Assembly (NCBI GenBank): GCA_024681215.1
Contig: JAILBG010000058.1
Location: 1 to 39,532 of the forward strand
Length of the DNA stretch: 39,532 bases
Origin: RUG563 sp024681215
GTDB taxonomy: Bacteria > Bacillota > Clostridia > Christensenellales > Aristaeellaceae
Reading direction: 5' to 3'
Shown in pieces: positions 1 to 6,551 of this stretch. Numbering within the stretch: position 1 is the first letter of the stretch; every line of letters starts with the position of its first letter. The translations under genes were made by a program, and so were the position numbers. The notes under the pieces were generated by a model. That model ran no database searches, was not told where the DNA came from, and was given only the letters and a program-made list of their open reading frames with translations.

Positions 1-83
1 ATCAGTAATAAGACCCCTGCTGCAATCTTTTTCCCTGTCATGGGAAAACATGAAAATACGTTCATCAGAACCGGATTCACGAT

Positions 84-437
84 ATGAATGACAGCAACAC
101 CACCCAACCCGAAGAGGATCAGATTGCCAATCCAGATACGGAAGCATATTTGGGGAAAATATATTCATGGGATCAAATTCAAATAGAACTTGATAATGAC
201 TCAATAGTATCCATTTCTCACGCCCTTATCTATGAAAATGTTAGTGGTTTTACGCTTGAGCAACTACTACTATGTAGCGAACACTATCTAGAGTATCGCA
301 TTACAAATCGTGAAGATGTTGATGAGAATAACAAATTGTATGAAGAGAAAAAACAAAAAGAACAGGATCCTGTGCTCTTGTATATAGTGAATCAAGAAAG
401 CGGTCTGGTGAATGGCCGGTTACCCGTATGGTTTTGA
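84..437 (+). CDS. Hypothetical acidic protein, host flank
   Basis: An open frame of 117 residues that I do not recognise. It is acidic and hydrophilic, with many Asn, Asp and Glu residues, a Lys/Glu-rich stretch near residues 82-94 and an ending NGRLPVWF. No signal peptide or membrane segment is visible. There is no convincing ribosome binding site before the ATG at 84. Its last 46 codons overlap, antisense, the leftward gene at 301-729, which does have a good ribosome binding site, so at most one of the two is likely to be correct over the overlap. The base composition is AT-rich like the rest of this flank. It could be a real gene or an accidental frame. Confidence 0.35.
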   Translation: MNDSNTTQPEEDQIANPDTEAYLGKIYSWDQIQIELDNDSIVSISHALIYENVSGFTLEQLLLCSEHYLEYRITNREDVDENNKLYEEKKQKEQDPVLLYIVNQESGLVNGRLPVWF

Positions 438-729
438 TCAGACCGATGATTTCAAGAAACACGATATGTCCCTGCCAGGTCTTGTTGCTGCTCTTGATTT
501 CCTTGTTCACTCTGCTCCATTTTTGCAGGTGCGCCGTGGAAAAGAGGTAGTACATGCGGTTGTTTTGAGGCCACACAGGGCACCGGTAGGTCAGCATATG
601 TTCCATGATGCAGTTCAGATGGATCATAACCTTTGTCTTCCGGGAAAGGAGACAGAGGTTTGGATACCGTTCCGGGTCAAGATGGGCAATGGTATCCTGG
701 TCTCTGCGGATCACTTCTCGCTGTGTCAT
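301..729 (-). CDS. Small putative DNA-binding protein (HTH-like), host flank
   Basis: A 142-residue frame starting at 729, chosen because AAAGGAG lies about seven bases upstream; a longer frame up to 777 has no such signal. Residues about 15-90 are rich in His, Arg, Asn and Trp and have the helix pattern of a winged-helix or HTH protein, but I see no diagnostic motif. It lies about 80 bp downstream of the leftward nuclease-like gene (808-1761). Both genes are preceded by the same 20-bp repeat, so they probably form one regulated unit. The C-terminal 45 residues overlap an opposite frame and look less conserved in character. Function unknown. Confidence 0.5.
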   Translation of the reverse strand: MTQREVIRRDQDTIAHLDPERYPNLCLLSRKTKVMIHLNCIMEHMLTYRCPVWPQNNRMYYLFSTAHLQKWSRVNKEIKSSNKTWQGHIVFLEIIGLIKTIRVTGHSPDRFLDSLYTRAQDPVLFVFSLHTICYSHQHLHDL

Positions 730-773
730 GTGAATCTCCTTTCCTTGGAGCGGATATAAAATGCGAAAACCAG

Positions 774-797
774 TCATTCAGTACACACATAATAATA
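774..797 (-). repeat. 20-bp repeat, copy 1, upstream of the 729 start
   Basis: AGTACACACATAATAATA occurs here and again at 1793-1810, with matching ATT(C/T) before it. The two copies are in the same orientation, and each sits just upstream of a leftward gene. Read leftward it contains TATTAT, which could serve as a -10 box, so it may be a shared promoter or operator. Confidence 0.6.
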
Positions 798-807
798 AGG
801 GTTTTTA

Positions 808-1761
808 TCATGAATCTTTCCGTGGCTTTTTCTGAAGCATCAACTCCTCAGGAACATCAGGCCGCTTAACATTCCGCAGAAGCTCTTTAATATGATGATT
901 CAGCTGAGCTTGGTCATCAACGTCCTTGTTCGAGATATGTCTGCCGTCTGAAAGCGCTTTTAGTCTCTCCAATCGTGCCTTGATGTTCTCAAGGGGGCAG
1001 CCATTATCATCGATGATTACCGGATTATCCCCGACCATGAATACCGTCATCAGGTCGCTGATCTCTTCCAGCGCTACATGCCAGGTGTTTTGTTTGAGCC
1101 TGCATTTTTCAGGACACCACTGCTTGTCGTTCATTGGAATCCGGTCAGGATGAGCCAGATCCAGTCCTTCGCGACCCGCTAGTTCAATCAGCCTTGTCTT
1201 GAAAGCGTTGAACCGTTCAAAGATGATGCAGGCATAAACCCTGTTGTTGGCATCAAGCAGCACATACGCAAAAAACATGGGTTGAGCCGCAACTCTTTCA
1301 TGCTCTTCCGGGTAAAACATCTGCAGCAGGCTGCCGTAGGAAGATCTGTTCGCGTTCTTCCAGATTTCAAAAGGGATCGTACCGTTTAACACTTTCAGGT
1401 TGTCGTTCCGGGTCAGATACTGGTTAATCGTAATTGTCTTGACCTCGATAAAGCCGGATACTATAAGTAGCCTATGTTCTTCTCCTTTCGGGAACTGAGC
1501 GTCTGTTCCTTCCAATCTCCATTGATCTTGGGTCGTCTGTTCGTCCAAGCGCTGTTCATAAGGCACTTGGAGGCAATTGTCCGGCAGGTTGCTTTTGCGT
1601 ACTGCAGCGTCTATGTGGATATCACAACCCTCATTGTTCATGATCAGACTGGTTTTCTCGATTCTCGTAGTTATGAACTGCGGAAAAAGCTCATGGATTC
1701 TGCTCGTGATGAACTTTTCACCGATTTTTCCAATTTCGAGGTTTTCCGCGAAGCTTGGCAT
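808..1761 (-). CDS. PD-(D/E)XK nuclease-like protein
   Basis: A 317-residue protein starting at 1761, where GGAGGG lies seven bases upstream; the frame extends to 1785 without a better signal. The N-terminus (NLEIGKIGEKFITSRI) has the helix and Glu typical of restriction-endonuclease-like folds. It is followed by GCDIHIDAAV with a candidate metal-binding Asp near residue 47, then GFIEVKT near residue 105, giving the Glu-x-Lys of a PD-(D/E)XK active site. The remaining 200 residues match no family I recognise and contain a Cys pair (CPEKC). Such proteins may act in restriction, phage defence or DNA repair; no methyltransferase partner is visible. The call rests on motif spacing only, so the specific role is unknown. 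Confidence 0.6.
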   Translation of the reverse strand: MPSFAENLEIGKIGEKFITSRIHELFPQFITTRIEKTSLIMNNEGCDIHIDAAVRKSNLPDNCLQVPYEQRLDEQTTQDQWRLEGTDAQFPKGEEHRLLIVSGFIEVKTITINQYLTRNDNLKVLNGTIPFEIWKNANRSSYGSLLQMFYPEEHERVAAQPMFFAYVLLDANNRVYACIIFERFNAFKTRLIELAGREGLDLAHPDRIPMNDKQWCPEKCRLKQNTWHVALEEISDLMTVFMVGDNPVIIDDNGCPLENIKARLERLKALSDGRHISNKDVDDQAQLNHHIKELLRNVKRPDVPEELMLQKKPRKDS

Positions 1762-1788
1762 CTGTGATCCCTCCAAAACGATCATTTA

Positions 1789-1807
1789 GTACACACATAA
1801 TAATAGG
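1789..1807 (-). repeat. 20-bp repeat, copy 2, upstream of the nuclease-like gene
   Basis: Second copy of the AGTACACACATAATAATA element, about 30 bp upstream of the nuclease-like gene's start at 1761. It is near-identical to the copy at 774-797. Shared placement before both leftward genes suggests co-regulation. Confidence 0.6.
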
Positions 1808-1810
1808 CGA

Positions 1811-1840
1811 GAGAGACAGCGGAGCAATCCGCTGTCTCTC
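1811..1840. terminator. Perfect 13-bp hairpin with GCAA loop
   Basis: Arms 1811-1823 and 1828-1840 pair perfectly (GAGAGACAGCGGA with its complement) around a GCAA tetraloop. It lies just past the stop of the leftward pseudogene 1858-2136, so it probably ends that transcript. There is no T-run on either strand, so it may instead be a processing or attenuation hairpin. Confidence 0.5.
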
Positions 1841-1857
1841 CGTTGTCCAATCAGTCC

Positions 1858-2136
1858 TTACGCCGTTCTGTCTTTGCCGATGAGCAAATCCAGAACGGGC
1901 TGCTTCCAGATACGGAGGTTCCTGCCGTGCCACAAATGGGGCAGAGGCAAGTCTCCTTCCTTGGCAGCCAGATTGTAGAGGTACGGATTACCTCCAATGA
2001 CCTTCGACAACTACGTCGGGCTGATCGTTTCCCCAGGCAGCGCCTTGAGAAACTCGACACGTTCAGCGTGGGTCATTTCAAAACCCCTTTCTGCGGTTTC
2101 CCGCTGGTGTTCTGAAAGCCCGGTCGCATCCCTCAC
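1858..2136 (-). pseudogene. Excisionase-like small DNA-binding protein interrupted by an in-frame TAG
   Basis: A leftward reading frame starts with GTG at 2136, with AAGGAGG six bases upstream, and runs 92 codons to TAA at 1858. Codon 42 (2013-2011) is TAG. The sequence on both sides reads as one protein: N-terminal MTHAERVEFLKALPGE, then after the TAG VIGGNPYLYNLAAKEG and LWHGRNLRIWKQPVLDLL. This is the style of small Firmicutes HTH/excisionase-like regulators of integrated elements. The simplest reading is a nonsense mutation that inactivated the gene. Readthrough by a suppressor tRNA is possible but nothing here supports it. A promoter-like TTGTTT/TATACT pair lies upstream (about 2253-2281). 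It probably marks an older mobile element in this locus. Confidence 0.7.
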
Positions 2137-2432
2137 GGTGTGCCTCCTTATTACCCAGGAACCACCGCCTGCCATTTTCAGGCATCTATTATCATAGGAG
2201 TTCAGCGATCGCCTTCGTGGGAAAGCTGCTGGGGTCCAGCTTTCAAAGACAGTATACCACAGATACCTTCCGAAAACAAATAAAACGTCTATACCATGCT
2301 TGGAATGAAGACTTTTGGAAATGTAGATAATGTGTTGCTAATAATGTTGATACCAATGTTGATAATAGCGAGAATTAGCGGAATCCAGCGCAGTATAAGC
2401 AAAAGAAAAAACCGTTGATCTACAACGGTTTC
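2137..2432 (-). promoter_or_regulatory. Intergenic region: promoter of the pseudogene and displaced tRNA-Pro terminator
   Basis: No gene is seen here. Read leftward, TTGTTT and TATACT (2258-2253) are spaced 17 bp and could drive the pseudogene at 1858-2136. A hairpin with arms GAAAGCTG and CAGCTTTC follows in the leader. The right part, up to 2400, is AT-rich without visible signals. Confidence 0.45.
2405..2431 (-). terminator. Original tRNA-Pro terminator, displaced by integration
   Basis: Read leftward: arms AACCGTTG and CAACGGTT around TAGAT, then a T-run. It sits directly beyond the tRNA-Pro 3'-end remnant (attL), as expected if it was the chromosomal terminator of tRNA-Pro before the phage inserted. 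Confidence 0.75.
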
Positions 2433-2458
2433 TGGTCGAGGTGGCGGGATTTGAACCC
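2433..2458. other. attL: attL: 26-bp core from the 3' end of tRNA-Pro
   Basis: The 26 bp beginning TGGTCGAGGTGGCGGG are identical to 39121-39146, the 3' end including CCA of the intact tRNA-Pro. The identity ends after GAACCC, where the left copy continues GCC and the right copy ACG. This is the displaced chromosomal half of the target tRNA gene and marks the left prophage boundary. The integrase gene stops six bases inside. Confidence 0.92.
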
Positions 2459-2463
2459 GCCGC

Positions 2464-3594
2464 TTAAGCATTATGAAGCCGGTAAATCCTATGTTTTTGC
2501 TTTTCAGTTAGCTTTTTGTTAGCATTACGAAGCGGATCCGGGGGTGGAGCCGGGTCGATAATGGAGGAAAAATAGGCGTCGATTTTCTCGTCAGCGGCTT
2601 TGCGTTGGGCGTCAAAAGTGTGGGTATAGACCTGGTTCATGGTGTGCGGCGTTTTCCATCCGCCGCGCTCTTGAGCAATCTCCTTCTGGATGCCCAGCAT
2701 AGCCATCGTGCTGGCGTTCAGGTGCCGGAGCTGGTGGAACGACATATGCGGCAGCCCCTTTGCTTCAAGCAGCCTGGTAAACCGCCCTCCGATCTGCCGG
2801 GGAGTGAGCGGCACGATGATATCGCCATCCACATGGTTGATCAATTCGCTCAGGTACGGCGGCAGATCCAGCACGCGGGAACGCAGCTCCTCTTTTCCGC
2901 CTTCCTTTCGCACGTCCGTCTGTTTTCCTTTTTGCTGGGGATCCTTGACGCGCACCACCGTCTCCGCCACATATAACTGACCGTTCATGATCGATTTGCT
3001 TTTTGTCAGGCCGCGGATCTCCGACATGGACAGCGACAGCCAGGCCGCCAGCAAGCAGGGCAATTCAATATCGCTGCCTTTAACGGCGCGGATCACGTCG
3101 CCCGGGTCCGGGATACGCACCACCCTGCGCTTTACTTCCGGCATGGCGACGCGGCCCAGCTGTACGCCGTTTTCTTCCAATACGCTGCGGATAAAACCAG
3201 CAGAATTTTTAATTGATTTGGCGGAAAGTTTTCTTCCTGTGCGGCCGGTACGCTGTGCCTCCCGCTGGATGGCCAGGGAGAGCGTTTTTTCTGTAATCTG
3301 GGAGAGGGGCTTGCTCATCATATCCTGATAGCAGTTTTCCCGGATGGTCCTGTATGCCTGGATGGTGGTGGGACTGCGGATATCCCGCCTGGCGTCGATA
3401 TAGGCATCACAGGCCGCGCCCAGGGTGATGGACAGGGGTTCCCGCCGGGCCTTCAGGATGCCCGTTTTATACGCCATGGCCTTTGCCTGGCATTTATCGT
3501 ATGTGTCCTCCGTGATGGAGATACTGCGCCCGTCCAGGCGCAGCTGGCAGAACCAATTCCCGGAGGGCAGCTGACGGATCACGGGGAGTTTCAT
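2464..3594 (-). CDS. int: Phage tyrosine integrase
   Basis: Site-specific recombinase of the lambda-integrase family, 376 residues, that would insert and excise the prophage at tRNA-Pro. An N-terminal beta-rich arm-binding-type segment (about 1-55) is followed by a SAM-like core-binding domain (about 55-160) and a catalytic domain. Visible catalytic residues are Arg194 (SEIRGL), His287 and Arg290 (HQLRH), Trp313 in the second-His position and nucleophile Tyr323 (VYTHTF). The start at 3594 is chosen over 3633 because AAAGGAAAG precedes it. It ends six bases from attL, the usual position. A near-identical copy of its first 12 codons lies at 4661-4694, showing that the locus was rearranged when hicAB arrived. 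Its own promoter must lie in the hicA promoter region. Confidence 0.95.
   Translation of the reverse strand: MKLPVIRQLPSGNWFCQLRLDGRSISITEDTYDKCQAKAMAYKTGILKARREPLSITLGAACDAYIDARRDIRSPTTIQAYRTIRENCYQDMMSKPLSQITEKTLSLAIQREAQRTGRTGRKLSAKSIKNSAGFIRSVLEENGVQLGRVAMPEVKRRVVRIPDPGDVIRAVKGSDIELPCLLAAWLSLSMSEIRGLTKSKSIMNGQLYVAETVVRVKDPQQKGKQTDVRKEGGKEELRSRVLDLPPYLSELINHVDGDIIVPLTPRQIGGRFTRLLEAKGLPHMSFHQLRHLNASTMAMLGIQKEIAQERGGWKTPHTMNQVYTHTFDAQRKAADEKIDAYFSSIIDPAPPPDPLRNANKKLTEKQKHRIYRLHNA
2466..2532. repeat. Candidate integrase arm-type sites, left arm
   Basis: Two related 10-mers, TAAGCATTAT (2466-2475) and TTAGCATTAC (2519-2528), each followed by GAAG, lie in the end of the integrase gene next to attL. 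TTAGCATTAC recurs exactly beyond the other att site at 38986-38995. In circular phage DNA all would flank attP. Confidence 0.4.
3561..3594. repeat. 34-bp direct repeat, copy 1 (functional integrase start)
   Basis: These 34 bp cover the first codons of the active integrase and match 4661-4694 with one mismatch (A/G at the twenty-first position). The pair brackets the hicAB segment and marks its insertion. Confidence 0.85.
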
Positions 3595-3626
3595 AAAAAA
3601 ACTTTCCTTTCTGCAGAAAAAAGTGC

Positions 3627-3655
3627 TTGACATACGTATAAATACGTATTATAAT
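3627..3655 (+). promoter_or_regulatory. Consensus promoter with palindromic operator in its spacer (hicAB)
   Basis: TTGACA (3627-3632) and TATAAT (3650-3655) are both perfect and 17 bp apart. Two copies of the palindrome ATACGTAT (3632-3639 and 3642-3649), separated by AA, fill the spacer almost exactly. HicB antitoxins repress their own operon, so this is very probably the HicB operator. The leftward integrase start lies only 33 bp away, so the same site may affect integrase expression. Confidence 0.85.
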
Positions 3656-3677
3656 GGAGGAGCAAGGAGGGAAGAAT

Positions 3678-3863
3678 GTGAAGACCACCGAGATGAAGCG
3701 GCTGCTGAAGGCCGCTGGGTGCCGGAAGATCAGCGATGACGGCAAGCACGAAAAGTGGTACAGCCCCATCACCGGCAACACCTTCCCGGTATGGAAGCAT
3801 GACAGTAAGGAGCTTCCGTCAGGGACTGAAATGAAGATCAGGAAGCAGGCGGGGCTGAAGTAA
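3678..3863 (+). CDS. hicA: HicA-type mRNA interferase toxin
   Basis: A 61-residue protein of the HicA/YcfA family, small dsRBD-fold toxins that cut mRNA. It starts with MKTTEMKRLLKAAGCRK, has the catalytic-His region GKHEKWYSP (His27, aligned with the conserved GSH motif), and ends in SKELPSGTEMKIRKQAGLK, the typical HicA tail. I chose the GTG at 3678, seven bases after AAGGAGG; the frame upstream to 3654 would include the -10 box. It is followed 34 bp later by hicB, the standard order. As part of a prophage it probably stabilises the element or acts in exclusion of other phages. Confidence 0.9.
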   Translation: MKTTEMKRLLKAAGCRKISDDGKHEKWYSPITGNTFPVWKHDSKELPSGTEMKIRKQAGLK

Positions 3864-3897
3864 GCCCCGGCCCTTCCGGTAATAATAGATTGAAGGG

Positions 3898-4299
3898 ATG
3901 ATAAAAATGAAGTATTGTTTCCCGGCCGTGTTTGTGAAAGAAGACGCAGGATACAGCGTGGAGTTTCCGGATATTGAAAACTGCTTCACCTGCGGGGAAA
4001 CCCTGGAGGAAGCCATGGAAATGGCGGAAGACGCGCTGGCCATGATGCTTACCGATATGGAAGATAACCGTCAGCCGATTCCCGCGGCCAGCGAACCGCG
4101 CCAGGTAAAAGCGCCGGAGGATGCCATTGTCACCCTGGTGCTGGCGGACACCGCGGAGTACCGGAGAAGGACTTCCAACATGGCCATCAAGAAAACCCTG
4201 ACCATCCCGCAATGGCTGAATGTTGCGGCGGAGAAAGCAAACGTGAATTTTTCCCAAACCTTGCAGGAAGCCCTGACCGCTAAGCTGGGCCTGGGCTGA
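3898..4299 (+). CDS. hicB: HicB-type antitoxin
   Basis: A 133-residue antitoxin. The N-terminal half (YCFPAVFVKEDAGYSVEFPD and GETLEEAMEMAEDALAMML) is the partially degraded RNase H fold of HicB that covers HicA. The C-terminal 40 residues (MAIKKTLTIPQWLNVAAEKA, NFSQTLQEAL) form a ribbon-helix-helix-type DNA-binding domain. It would bind the ATACGTAT palindromes upstream. The start could be ATG 3898 or ATG 3907; the AAGGG at about 3893 fits 3907 better. It is co-transcribed with hicA and followed by a clear terminator. Confidence 0.9.
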   Translation: MIKMKYCFPAVFVKEDAGYSVEFPDIENCFTCGETLEEAMEMAEDALAMMLTDMEDNRQPIPAASEPRQVKAPEDAIVTLVLADTAEYRRRTSNMAIKKTLTIPQWLNVAAEKANVNFSQTLQEALTAKLGLG

Positions 4300-4319
4300 C
4301 AGGCCCGATGGCCTCCATG

Positions 4320-4350
4320 CCCGGACGTGCAGACCGCGCGTCCGGGTTTT
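4320..4350 (+). terminator. Rho-independent terminator of hicAB
   Basis: Arms CCCGGACG (4320-4327) and CGTCCGGG (4339-4346) are followed by TTTT. It lies 20 bp past the hicB stop. Confidence 0.85.
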
Positions 4351-4689
4351 ATGTTGATGGGGCAGATGGAGCAGCTGCCGCAGCAGGTGCTGTCTGGCCA
4401 GCACCTTGCGTCCGGCCAGCCAGTGGATCGTTTGTAAATGCAAAAAGGCCTATGGGTTCAACGCTCCCCTGATAGTGGGGGGTCTACTTGCCATAGGCGG
4501 ATTAGCGCGCAAACATGTTTTTGTCATGCTTACAGCTTTATTATAGCCATATGGCAACAAAATACAACATACAATTTGGTGGAAACTTGACCGATAATTA
4601 CATGCCGTTTCTTTTGCGCCAGTCATTTTAGCACTCATACAGCTTGTAAAATCAACCGCCGGAGGGCAGCTGACGGATCGCGGGGAGTT
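4351..4689. other. Gene-free segment between hicB and the exonuclease
   Basis: No convincing gene is found. A 28-codon frame beginning ATG at 4351 has no ribosome binding site. A structured hairpin lies at 4442-4498. The stretch 4500-4650 is distinctly AT-rich, unlike the flanking phage DNA. The integrase stub lies at 4655-4694. The segment came in with, or before, hicAB. Confidence 0.6.
4442..4498 (-). terminator. Two-tier hairpin with T-run (leftward terminator or mobile-element end)
   Basis: An outer 8-bp stem pairs 4448-4455 (GCCTATGG) with 4491-4498. An inner stem pairs 4464-4469 with 4477-4482 around a 7-nt loop, and 8-nt internal loops separate the two stems. Read leftward the outer stem is followed by CTTTTTG, so it could end the leftward repressor-exonuclease operon. 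The elaborate shape also resembles the subterminal hairpins of IS200/IS605-type elements; I cannot decide between the two. Confidence 0.5.
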
Positions 4690-4694
4690 TCATG
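4653..4694 (-). pseudogene. Integrase 5' stub (13 codons)
   Basis: Read leftward, ATG at 4694 overlaps the exonuclease stop as ATGA and is preceded by GGAGG. It encodes MKLPAIRQLPSGG then TGA. The first 12 codons match the active integrase (MKLPVIRQLPSG) with one base difference. This is a fossil of the earlier order exonuclease-integrase, cut off when the hicAB segment was inserted. Confidence 0.85.
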
Positions 4695-6012
4695 ATTTAT
4701 CCTCCAAATTGTCTTGATCAGCATACCGCCAACAATACCCGCCAGCAGTTTTTTGTTTTCCGGTCGCTGCATCTCTTATTACTTTTGTGCTTATTCCTAA
4801 TTCCGCTGCTGCCATTGTGATGGAAGAATGTCGTTTTATAATCTCTCCTCCCCTGTCGAGTTGGTAAACAGGTCTGCCGATTGGTTTTTCTGTCTTTTTT
4901 GCTGTTTCCTCGTGCTTTTGTTTTGCCTTGGCCAGTCTTGCGGCTTTTCTTTCCTCCTCTGCTTTCGCCTGATCAATCGCTGCTTGCCGTTCATTGGCCT
5001 TACGTATGCGAATCATTGCAGGGTCGGCTGTATTGGGCTCACGTCCATTATAACCAAGCAATTCCAGAAAACTTTCAGTATCTATGATTTGCAAATGATA
5101 CCTCGGATCAGCAGCGATTTGCTTCGCTTCTTTTACGGTTCCGGTCTCTTCATCATCAAAGCAGACATAATAATCTACTTTTCCACTTGCCTTTTTATGA
5201 ACAGCGCCATCAAGCGATTCAATGATTTTATCAAGGCCGCCTGTTCTATTTATGTGCGGCCGAAGGAGATCCCCATGAAAAGCAAAATGAATATCGGTAA
5301 AGCATACTCCATTATTTTTTGCTTCTTCTATAACATCATTAATTAGTTTTTGATATCGCTCATAAGGCGAAAGTGCGCCGCCTTTTTGCTTCTGGCCTAT
5401 TCTTTCCATAAAATATTGACCGTTTTTATCAACACCGAGCCTTGTTCCTATGGCGGGGGTGCTTGCAGGGCTTGACCCCTGTTTTTCTTTTGCTATCTGT
5501 TGAACCTCCTTTTGTAAAGCTAAAAACACAAGAGCTGTTGTATTACAATCCTCGGCAGCTCGGTGCTCGCATGTCGTGGCGATCCCCAGCCACCTGGCGC
5601 AGTTTTTCAGTTTTACATGCCGGAAAACATCGGCTGCTAAACTCATTGTATCAATAACCCGCCCAGTCCAAACAGGCAGATCGATTCCAACCATTTTGCA
5701 AGCGTTATCGATCGCGGATAAATCAAACCGAATATTATGACCAACCACTGGCAAACAATCGCCAATAAATGCAAGAAAGCCGGGGAGAACATTTTTCAGA
5801 AGCGGCACGTTTTTGATTTCTTCATTGGTAATACCAGTAATCTCTTCTATGGCCGGCGCAACAGGTATGCCCGGGTTTACGAGAGCGGAAAAACGATCAA
5901 TTTCTATTGAATCCTTATACCTGATCGCCCCGAGTTCGATTGGAACATGTCCTGTTACTCTGGAAAATGTTGTTTCACAATCTATCACGACGAAATCTGA
6001 AATAGAATCCAT
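4690..6012 (-). CDS. DnaQ-family 3'-5' exonuclease with BRCT-like and NUMOD1-like domains
   Basis: A 440-residue protein. Residues 1-165 are a DEDDh exonuclease: Exo I VIDCETT (Asp11, Glu13), Exo II GHNIRFD (Asp97), Exo III HRAAED (His150, Asp155). Residues about 240-322 resemble a BRCT domain (GKVDYYVCFDDEETGTVKEA, then IIDTESFLELL). After a charged Lys/Glu/Ala linker, residues 380-430 (PVYQLDRGGEIIKRH, ITMAAAELGIS, GKQKTAGGYCWRY) match the NUMOD1/IENR1 type of DNA-binding repeat found in homing nucleases. It would trim single-stranded DNA ends, targeted by its accessory domains. It starts at 6012, 7 bp after the Cys-rich gene, in one operon with the repressor, so it is expressed in the lysogen. 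GC is lower than in the structural genes. The exonuclease call is firm; the BRCT call is tentative. Confidence 0.88.
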   Translation of the reverse strand: MDSISDFVVIDCETTFSRVTGHVPIELGAIRYKDSIEIDRFSALVNPGIPVAPAIEEITGITNEEIKNVPLLKNVLPGFLAFIGDCLPVVGHNIRFDLSAIDNACKMVGIDLPVWTGRVIDTMSLAADVFRHVKLKNCARWLGIATTCEHRAAEDCNTTALVFLALQKEVQQIAKEKQGSSPASTPAIGTRLGVDKNGQYFMERIGQKQKGGALSPYERYQKLINDVIEEAKNNGVCFTDIHFAFHGDLLRPHINRTGGLDKIIESLDGAVHKKASGKVDYYVCFDDEETGTVKEAKQIAADPRYHLQIIDTESFLELLGYNGREPNTADPAMIRIRKANERQAAIDQAKAEEERKAARLAKAKQKHEETAKKTEKPIGRPVYQLDRGGEIIKRHSSITMAAAELGISTKVIRDAATGKQKTAGGYCWRYADQDNLEDKS

Positions 6013-6019
6013 TTATTTC

Positions 6020-6526
6020 TTAATCCTCCCTATAAAAATTCCGTCCAGCTTCCAGGTTCTTTCGATATTCACAGCCGTTAAAAAAACGATCATCCGGGAA
6101 GAGACATTCGCCCTTATTGGAACATTCTCGGAAAGCATGGCAACAGGCGAACTTTTCGGTAATTGTGTTCCGGAAGATGATCCTTTTTTCTTTCTGCAGG
6201 ATCTCCATCAGATGCACCAGGATGACCGGGGAAATCGCTCTTTCCTGGAGCGCATAAAAAGCGTCGTCCTTGGCGCCGCTCTTTTTGTCGTCCAGCTGTT
6301 TCATGATCCTGCCCGGCAGCTTCAGCTTTGCCTTGCCATCTGCTCCGGGGAAAAATTCAAATACCTTTTGTCCATAGAACGAATAAGTGCGGCCGTCTTT
6401 GATTTCCGACCAGGTAAAGGCATCCTCGTCTGTTTCGCCTTCATAGATGTATTCCCGATACAAGGAATCTACATCATCATAGGATGCCGGAAACGCAGGA
6501 ATATTAAACAATGACATCTGATCCAT
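6020..6526 (-). CDS. Cys-rich conserved phage protein in the repressor operon
   Basis: A 168-residue protein starting at 6526, where a GGGGG stretch lies upstream; the longer frame to 6655 would overlap the repressor. The N-terminus MDQMSLFNIPAFPASYDDVD and a Trp/Tyr-rich middle precede a C-terminal Cys cluster (FACCHAFRECSNKGEC, then NGCEYRKNLEAG) that looks like a metal-binding finger. I have the impression that this tail recurs in clostridial mobile elements, but I cannot name a family. It lies between the repressor and the exonuclease, 25 bp and 7 bp away, so it belongs to the lysogenic transcript. Function unknown. Confidence 0.75.
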   Translation of the reverse strand: MDQMSLFNIPAFPASYDDVDSLYREYIYEGETDEDAFTWSEIKDGRTYSFYGQKVFEFFPGADGKAKLKLPGRIMKQLDDKKSGAKDDAFYALQERAISPVILVHLMEILQKEKRIIFRNTITEKFACCHAFRECSNKGECLFPDDRFFNGCEYRKNLEAGRNFYRED

Positions 6527-6551
6527 CACAATTCCCCCAAATCTATATATG

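Noticed and set aside
3838..4443. 201-codon leftward frame opposite hicB
   Set aside because: Antisense to the well-recognised hicB gene and its terminator.
4450..4638. Leftward 62-codon frame in the AT-rich tail of the hicAB segment
   Set aside because: No ribosome binding site; it overlaps the structured hairpin and has no protein-like character.
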